A stretch of 18,875 nt of DNA from Deltaproteobacteria bacterium (lineage in GTDB: Bacteria > Desulfobacterota > UBA8473): contig JAUXFK010000020.1 in NCBI GenBank assembly GCA_030623035.1, forward strand, positions 1 through 18,875, read 5' to 3'. This document shows, piece by piece, positions 14,338 through 18,875 of the stretch; within the stretch, counting starts at the first letter, position 1; each line of letters starts with the position of its first letter. A program made the position numbers and the translations under genes. The notes beneath the pieces were generated by a model. It ran no database searches. It was not told the DNA's origin and saw only the letters and a program-made list of their open reading frames with translations.

Positions 14338-14367
14338 TTGACATTACAAATAAAATAAATTTATTCT
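14338..14367 (+). promoter_or_regulatory. Sigma70-type promoter for the acyl-CoA dehydrogenase pair
   Basis: Plus strand TTGACA (14338-14343), 18-nt spacer, TATTCT (14362-14367, four of six matches). It is divergent from the DUF47 promoter 40 nt away, so both could share regulation. Leader about 62 nt, with AAGGAGG 11 nt before the ATG. Confidence 0.5.
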
Positions 14368-14436
14368 ATTAGAGATAATATAAAAAATCAGCCGTATTTT
14401 ACTCGTAAAATTATTGAGAAGGAGGTAAATACTATA

Positions 14437-15636
14437 ATGGATTTCAAATTTGGCGAAAAAGAAGGGAAGTTGAGAAAGGAAATCCGGGAGTTTGCAAAGA
14501 AGGAATTGCCACCGAATTGGCTTTCTGTCATGTTTGAGGAGGAACACCGCGACGAGGACTGGGAATTTGCCATGTCAATATCGAAGAAGCTTTCTGAAAA
14601 AGGATGGCTTACAATGTCCTGGCCTGAAGAATACGGTGGCAAAGGAGCTTCTCTATGGGAACAATTGGCCTATTCTGAAGAAGCCTCATACTGGGGTATC
14701 CCAGGCACTACAATGGGTGTAGGTGGTGTTGACTGGGTAGGACCTTCTCTCATGATGTTTGGAACTGACGAGCTTAAAAAGAAGCATCTTCCCTTAATCG
14801 CATCAGGGGATGCAGACGGTGTCTGGTGCACAGGATACAGCGAACCGAATGCCGGTAGTGACTTCGCCAGTATTCGAACACGGGCGGTAAGGGACGGGGA
14901 TGAGTATGTAATAAACGGACAGAAGATATGGACCAGCGCTGCCCACAGATCACGATGGTGTTGGCTTGCCGTTAAAACAGATATTGATGCACCCAAAAAA
15001 CACAAAGGGATAAGCGTTTTTGCCGTTGATATGAAGACTGAGGGGATTACAGTAAGACCTCTCTTAAACTATGTAGGTTATCATATATTCAATGAAGTCT
15101 TCTTCGATGATGTACGTGTTCCGGCTACCAATCTGGTCGGAGAGGAGAACAGAGGATGGTATCAGTTGATGCACTCACTGGGCTACGAAAGGGGGAGTGT
15201 CGCCGGCAGGGGCTATGGGTACAATAAAAGGATCCTTGATGAGCTAATCATGTATTGCAGGGAAAATCACCTTTTTGACGAACCAGCGATTCGCAACGGT
15301 CTGGCCGATTTATCAATCGAGATTGAGACACAAAAGATGCTCGCCTACGAAACGATCTACAAGATGAGCAAAGGGGGTGTTCCAATCTATGAACCATCAA
15401 GGGACAAGGTTTTTAATGATCATATATTGGAGCATATGGCTTTTATTGGAACGGGAATCCTGGGAGGATACGCTCAAATTGATCCAATGAACAGAAAATC
15501 GAGATGGAGCAAACTCAAGGGTTGTATTGAAAATCTTTACTGGCTGTTCCCTGGGATATCATTAGCTGCTGGTACAGATGAGGTTGAGTTGAATATAATA
15601 GGTCAATATGGATTAAATTTACCCAAATCATATTAG
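14437..15636 (+). CDS. Acyl-CoA dehydrogenase, subunit 1 (keeps the helix-G Glu)
   Basis: A 399-aa FAD-dependent acyl-CoA dehydrogenase with the three family domains: N-terminal helices (1-120), beta domain (about 125-235) and C-terminal helices (240-399). CTGYSEPNAGSDFAS (131-145) and GQKIWTSAAH (161-170) are the classic flavin and substrate motifs. Glu251 in LGYERGSVAG is at the helix-G position that supplies the base in isovaleryl-CoA dehydrogenase. The medium-chain position (YEGT) reads AAGT. The usual RxQFG...Q motif that holds the FAD adenine moiety across the subunit interface is not recognisable (CRENHLFDEPAIR instead). It introduces a 2,3-double bond into an acyl-CoA and passes electrons to ETF. 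A second dehydrogenase gene follows after 14 nt. Confidence 0.92.
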   Translation: MDFKFGEKEGKLRKEIREFAKKELPPNWLSVMFEEEHRDEDWEFAMSISKKLSEKGWLTMSWPEEYGGKGASLWEQLAYSEEASYWGIPGTTMGVGGVDWVGPSLMMFGTDELKKKHLPLIASGDADGVWCTGYSEPNAGSDFASIRTRAVRDGDEYVINGQKIWTSAAHRSRWCWLAVKTDIDAPKKHKGISVFAVDMKTEGITVRPLLNYVGYHIFNEVFFDDVRVPATNLVGEENRGWYQLMHSLGYERGSVAGRGYGYNKRILDELIMYCRENHLFDEPAIRNGLADLSIEIETQKMLAYETIYKMSKGGVPIYEPSRDKVFNDHILEHMAFIGTGILGGYAQIDPMNRKSRWSKLKGCIENLYWLFPGISLAAGTDEVELNIIGQYGLNLPKSY

Positions 15637-15650
15637 GAGGGAGAATAGAG

Positions 15651-16802
15651 ATGGACTTTGAATTTTCTGAAGATCAAACGATGATTATAGATTCTGCGAG
15701 GAAGTTCCTGGAAAAGGAGTGTCCCAAAGAAAAGGTGAGGGAGTTAAAGGAAGATGAGAAGGGCTATGACCCGGACACCTGGAATAAGATGGTTGAAATG
15801 GGATGGATGGGCCTCATTTTCCCCGAGGAGTATGAAGGGACGGGGATGGACTTCTTTGATTTGATGATCTTGATGGAGGAGATGGGCAGAAATTTACTCC
15901 CAGGACCTTTCTTTTCTACAGTGGCTCTGTGCTCTTTGCCTATATTGGAGTTCGGTTCTTCCGATCAGAAAAAGGAGATACTTCCAAAGATCGCATATGG
16001 GGAAAAAATATGGACACTCGCCCTGACAGAGACTTCAGCAACCTATGAACCATCTGGAGTAGCACTACAGGCCACATTAGATGGCGATTACGTTCTCGAA
16101 GGGACTAAACTCTTTGTCCCGTATGCCAATATAGCTGATTACATGTTGGTAGTTGCAAGGACAAGCGATAAAGCGGATCCCAAAGAGGGAATCACAGTAT
16201 TTATAGTAGACGCAAAAAGTCCTGGGATAAAGACCGAAGTAATCCCCACTGCGGCGCATGATAAACAGTGCGAGGTAATTTTCGATAAAGTAAAGGTTTC
16301 AAAAGGGAATATCTTAGGAGAACCGGATAATGGATGGGATATCGTTGAGTTTATTATCCAGAGGGCATCGGTCTTGAAAAGTGCGGAGATGCTGGGGGGG
16401 GCTCAAACTGCTTTAAACATGGGAAACGACTATGCGAAAGAAAGGGTGCAGTTCGATAAGCCAATCGGGTCCTTCCAGGCAATTCAGCATAAACTTGCCA
16501 AGATGCTGATTGACGTTGAAGGTTTGAGGTTCCTGGTTTACGAAGCAGCCTGGAAAACAAGCATCGGTTCGCAGTCTGCTCTGTTGAATTCAATTGTCAA
16601 GGCAAAGGCAAATGAAGTCTTTCAGCGGACTTGCCTAGAGAGTATAAAAGTTCACGGAGCTATCGGATTTACTGAAGAACTAGACCTTGGTCTATTCTTT
16701 TTGCGCACCAAGGCTTCAGAGTTTGCCCTTGGGGACACGGGTTTTCATAGAGAAAGGATAGCCCAGGAACTGGAGAGTTATAAACCTTCATTTTTAAGCT
16801 AA
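15651..16802 (+). CDS. Acyl-CoA dehydrogenase, divergent subunit 2 (no catalytic Glu)
   Basis: A 383-aa dehydrogenase-fold protein in the same operon, ribosome site GGAGGG 9 nt before the ATG. It keeps the FAD-interface segment ERVQFDKPIGSFQAIQHKLA (264-283) and the VHGAIGFTEELDL motif (334-346). Both known catalytic positions are changed: helix G reads IIQRAS (Gln237 for Glu) and the YEGT position reads LGDT. The flavin loop EP-AGSD is degraded to TETSATYEPSG (126-136). This pattern complements subunit 1 and resembles the alpha2beta2 acyl-CoA dehydrogenases of steroid degradation (ChsE1-ChsE2). Heteromer formation is inferred. Length is normal for the family. Confidence 0.9.
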   Translation: MDFEFSEDQTMIIDSARKFLEKECPKEKVRELKEDEKGYDPDTWNKMVEMGWMGLIFPEEYEGTGMDFFDLMILMEEMGRNLLPGPFFSTVALCSLPILEFGSSDQKKEILPKIAYGEKIWTLALTETSATYEPSGVALQATLDGDYVLEGTKLFVPYANIADYMLVVARTSDKADPKEGITVFIVDAKSPGIKTEVIPTAAHDKQCEVIFDKVKVSKGNILGEPDNGWDIVEFIIQRASVLKSAEMLGGAQTALNMGNDYAKERVQFDKPIGSFQAIQHKLAKMLIDVEGLRFLVYEAAWKTSIGSQSALLNSIVKAKANEVFQRTCLESIKVHGAIGFTEELDLGLFFLRTKASEFALGDTGFHRERIAQELESYKPSFLS

Positions 16803-16845
16803 TTAACTGCCAAGAGTCTCTTTTAAACTGAAATACCTATTTATT

Positions 16846-16884
16846 AATGGGCTGTTTTCAGATGAAAACAGCCCATTTCGTTTT
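16846..16884 (+). terminator. Intrinsic terminator of the dehydrogenase operon
   Basis: A perfect inverted repeat ATGGGCTGTTTTC / GAAAACAGCCCAT with an AGAT loop, 15 bp when the flanking A-T and loop-closing pairs are counted, followed by TTCGTTTT. It starts 44 nt after the stop codon of the second dehydrogenase gene. The A-rich upstream side is weaker, so it mainly serves the plus strand. Confidence 0.85.
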
Positions 16885-17231
16885 AACTGCTCGAAGATGC
16901 AGATATAGTTCTTTTCCCTCGTTCCCTATCGAAAAATGTTTTGAATACAGCATGCAATTTGAATCTCTGTGGACAATTATTCGACCTATTGAAAAGACGG
17001 AACTCTAACCCCTTTATTATTCTATGGAAATTAGTAACTATTTGATATTATTTAACAATATTAATTGACCAAAAATTGAGCAAACAGGTAAAATCACTCT
17101 TTTTTTGAGATGTTACGTATCTTAGTTCAGTAGTTATCCACAACTTTTCAACAGATTCTGGGGAAAAGTTATTTTTCTCTTTTAGAAGTGTGAACATACA
17201 AATCACATACCTTTATATTTAACTCGGTATT
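16885..17231. other. AT-rich gene-free region with two DnaA-box-like sites
   Basis: No open frame of useful length is seen. A perfect DnaA-box consensus TTATCCACA lies at 17134-17142 and a one-mismatch site TTGTCCACA on the minus strand at 16976-16968. An AT-rich stretch lies between them (about 17030-17110). An inverted repeat AACTTTTC / GAAAAGTT follows the first box. Two sites are too few to call an origin. Confidence 0.3.
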
Positions 17232-17426
17232 TCATAAATCTTCTTTCAAGCTGTTCAGTTCGTCAGTATTTTTTTGGTGCTTACTTTTCCTTTTACTGTC
17301 AACCATTACACCTTTTTTTCTCAATGCTTCCGGGGATAAACCTGCCTCCTTTACTTCCGGCATACTAAAACCTTTCCCTCCTCGCCATCTTTTTGTACCT
17401 GGTGATTTAACATTGATACGATTCAT
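17232..17426 (-). CDS. Small basic protein resembling ribosomal protein eL13 (L13e)
   Basis: A 64-aa basic protein. From residue 9 on it follows the L13e signature closely: WRGGKGFSMPEVKEAGLSPE, then LRKKGVMVDSKRKS and a final NTDELNSLKE. Eukaryotic eL13 has, from memory, RAGRGFSLEELRVAGI, ARTIGISVDPRRRN and N-x3-LKE at matching spacing. The N-terminal RNA-binding region of full-length eL13 (about 200 aa) is missing, so this is only the conserved core. Start: the ATG at 17426 with AAAGGAG 6 nt upstream; a GTG ten codons earlier would include that ribosome site and is rejected. It stands alone, 193 nt downstream of dnaJ on the same strand. Function in a bacterium is unknown; ribosome or RNA association is possible. 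Confidence 0.72.
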   Translation of the reverse strand: MNRINVKSPGTKRWRGGKGFSMPEVKEAGLSPEALRKKGVMVDSKRKSKHQKNTDELNSLKEDL

Positions 17427-17457
17427 ATCATTCTCCTTTGGATTATATAGATTCACA

Positions 17458-17493
17458 GTATCATTTTAGCGCTGTGAAATAGAAAACTATCAG
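17458..17493 (-). repeat. 37-nt intergenic motif, copy 2 (inverted)
   Basis: On the minus strand this reads CTGATAGTTTTCTATTTCAC and ends AAAATGATAC, matching 14199-14235. It lies 32 nt upstream of the eL13-like start and is followed by a TATAAT. TTCACAG in the motif and CTGTGAA just after it could form a hairpin in this copy only. Confidence 0.7.
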
Positions 17494-17619
17494 CAAACTC
17501 TCAGTAGCCCTTCAATAGATGTATGATCCCCCTCATTGAGAGACTAGGGTTCTCCATGCTCTTTCAATCTTTGTCTACCATGTTTTATTGGGAAGTTATG
17601 GTAAGTGTGGCTTATTGTG

Positions 17620-18708
17620 CTAATTGTTCTTGAAGAATCTCCTTTTAGGAGGCGTCTCTTCTCCGCCTAGCTTAGCAAGTTCTCTCAATAACGCTTCTTG
17701 CTTTTTACTCAATTTGGTCGGAGTTTTTACGATGACCTGGACAATTTGACTTCCCCTGGGGCCTCCCCTAAGGTTATAGGTACCTTCTCCTTTTAAGCGG
17801 AAAATGTGTCCGGATTGAGTCCCTTTGGGGGTATTTATTTTTTTTGTACCATTTAGTGTCGGGATATCTATCTCTGCTCCTAATGCTGCCTGAGTAAAAG
17901 ATATAGGGATCTGGCATATAATATCATTACCTTCCCTTTCAAAAAATGGATGATCTTCTACATGCAAAACAACATAAAGATCCCCCGAAATCCCCCCTTT
18001 TATACCTTCTTCACCTTCTCCCCTCAGCCTTAAACGGGATCCGCTTTCAACGCCTCCAGGGATATTTACGGATACTTTTTTCTTCCTCTCTATCTTTCCT
18101 GTCCCGTTACATTCCTTACATGGACTGGCAATAATCTTCCCTTCGCCATTACAATGGTGACATGTCGTACTTATCATAAAGAATCCTTGTGAACGGGTTA
18201 CCTGACCTCTTCCTTCACAACCAGGACAGTTCACAGGATAAGTTCCTGGCTTTGAACCACTTCCCTCGCATGTATCACATCGAACAGGTTTAACGATCTC
18301 TATCTCGGTTTCTTTACCAAAGGCTGCTTCTTTAAATGATAGTTTGAGGTCATAACGCAAATCCGTGCCTCTTCTGGCAGAGGATCTTCTTCGCCTTGTC
18401 CCAAAACCGAAAAAGTCTTCAAATATGTCTCCAAAAGTTGAGGATATATCTTCAAAGCCGGAGAACCCTCTAAACCCGGTTCCTTTTACCCCCTCATGAC
18501 CAAACTGGTCATAAAGCTGTCTTTTTTGCGAGTCTCTTAAGACATCATAAGCCTCGGCCGCTTCCTTAAATTTATCTTCTGCGTCTCTGTCTCCAGGATT
18601 TTTGTCCGGATGAAACTTCATTGCAAGCTTTCTATAGCTCTTCTTCATCTCTTCATCACTTGCATCCCTTCTTACTCCCAGGACGTCATAGTAATCTCGT
18701 TTTTCCAT
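17620..18708 (-). CDS. dnaJ: Molecular chaperone DnaJ
   Basis: A 362-aa type I Hsp40. J-domain at 5-70 with the HPD motif (33-35) that stimulates DnaK ATPase, a Gly/Phe-rich linker (about 75-110), then a zinc domain with all four CxxCxGxG repeats: CDTCEGSG, CPGCEGRG, CHHCNGEG and CKECNGTG. The C-terminal substrate-binding and dimerisation domain follows to about 345. The ATG at 18708 has AGG 8 nt upstream, a modest site. No dnaK, grpE or hrcA is in the window, and no CIRCE element was recognised upstream. A partial hairpin repeat ends 52 nt before the start. Cytoplasmic; folding of stress-damaged proteins with DnaK and GrpE. Confidence 0.96.
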   Translation of the reverse strand: MEKRDYYDVLGVRRDASDEEMKKSYRKLAMKFHPDKNPGDRDAEDKFKEAAEAYDVLRDSQKRQLYDQFGHEGVKGTGFRGFSGFEDISSTFGDIFEDFFGFGTRRRRSSARRGTDLRYDLKLSFKEAAFGKETEIEIVKPVRCDTCEGSGSKPGTYPVNCPGCEGRGQVTRSQGFFMISTTCHHCNGEGKIIASPCKECNGTGKIERKKKVSVNIPGGVESGSRLRLRGEGEEGIKGGISGDLYVVLHVEDHPFFEREGNDIICQIPISFTQAALGAEIDIPTLNGTKKINTPKGTQSGHIFRLKGEGTYNLRGGPRGSQIVQVIVKTPTKLSKKQEALLRELAKLGGEETPPKRRFFKNN

Positions 18709-18759
18709 TTACGATACCTGCTGTTTTAAATGCTCTATGAAATGTACAAAAAATGTATC

Positions 18760-18875
18760 TAGTGTCCATCCATAAATGGCCCTTTTGCCCAATCTCTGCG
18801 TCAGGCTCAGATTTTAATCCTCGAAATATGTCAATATATTCCTGCGGTTAAAATCTTCGCCTTCCTTGACCTTGA
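18760..18875. repeat. MITE-like snap-back repeat, partial copy at window end
   Basis: Aligns with 6013-6127 in the same orientation. The first eight bases TAGTGTCC and the interior from CCAATCTCTGCGTCAG on (18789-18875) match, while the arm between differs (CATCCATAAATGGCCC against GAACGAAAACTGTC). The window ends before the right arm. Internal ATTTTAA and TTAAAAT pair as in a hairpin. Confidence 0.75.

Noticed and set aside
14670..15005. 111-codon minus-strand frame inside the first dehydrogenase gene
   Set aside because: Overlaps motifs of a clear acyl-CoA dehydrogenase; no independent support.
16885..17231. Replication origin
   Set aside because: Only one perfect and one near DnaA box, and no dnaA, dnaN, gidA or parAB nearby.
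17427..17456. Upstream GTG start for the eL13-like protein
   Set aside because: It would place the AAAGGAG ribosome site inside the coding region; similarity to L13e starts later.
1..18875. CRISPR arrays, tRNA or rRNA genes, intact insertion sequences
   Set aside because: No regularly spaced repeats, no recognisable tRNA arms or rRNA segments, and no transposase frame were seen on either strand.

Overview
The window looks like the chromosome of an anaerobic, sulfate-reducer-like or syntrophic bacterium, most plausibly a Desulfobacterota member. This is an inference from two desulforedoxin-type mini-proteins, a dense set of CoA-thioester genes and moderately AT-rich intergenic DNA; no rRNA or other phylogenetic marker is present to prove it.

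Positions 1-350 are a scar: short degenerate repeats joined to a fragment of an integron-type tyrosine recombinase. From 12385 down to 351 runs a long minus-strand cluster for acyl-CoA metabolism. In transcription order it holds a class I CoA-transferase, a double-hotdog MaoC-like dehydratase, two adjacent family III (CaiB/BaiF) CoA-transferases, an NMO/FabK-like flavoprotein, a hairpin repeat, two crotonase-fold proteins, an AMP-forming acyl-CoA ligase, two desulforedoxin-like proteins missed by length cutoffs, an alpha/beta hydrolase and a second NMO/FabK-like flavoprotein. A perfect sigma70-type promoter (TTGACA, 17 nt, TATAAT) precedes the first gene. A separate minus-strand pair (14135-12534) encodes a PhoU-like DUF47 protein and a PiT phosphate permease. 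Divergent from it, two acyl-CoA dehydrogenase genes (14437-16802, plus strand) end at a strong intrinsic terminator. The last part holds a small protein that looks like the archaeal/eukaryotic ribosomal protein eL13, then a DnaJ, both on the minus strand, and a second partial copy of the hairpin repeat.

Together the CoA genes could activate an acid (ligase or CoA transfer), oxidise it (acyl-CoA dehydrogenase pair), hydrate it (crotonases, MaoC) and release products (hydrolase). No thiolase or 3-hydroxyacyl-CoA dehydrogenase is present, so the pathway is incomplete here and the substrate unknown. Enzyme types repeatedly occur as adjacent paralogue pairs in which one partner has lost a key catalytic residue (CaiB pair, crotonase pair, dehydrogenase pair), which suggests heteromeric enzymes. 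The other notable items are the eL13-like protein, a MITE-like snap-back repeat in two copies, and a 37-nt motif shared in inverted orientation by two leader regions.
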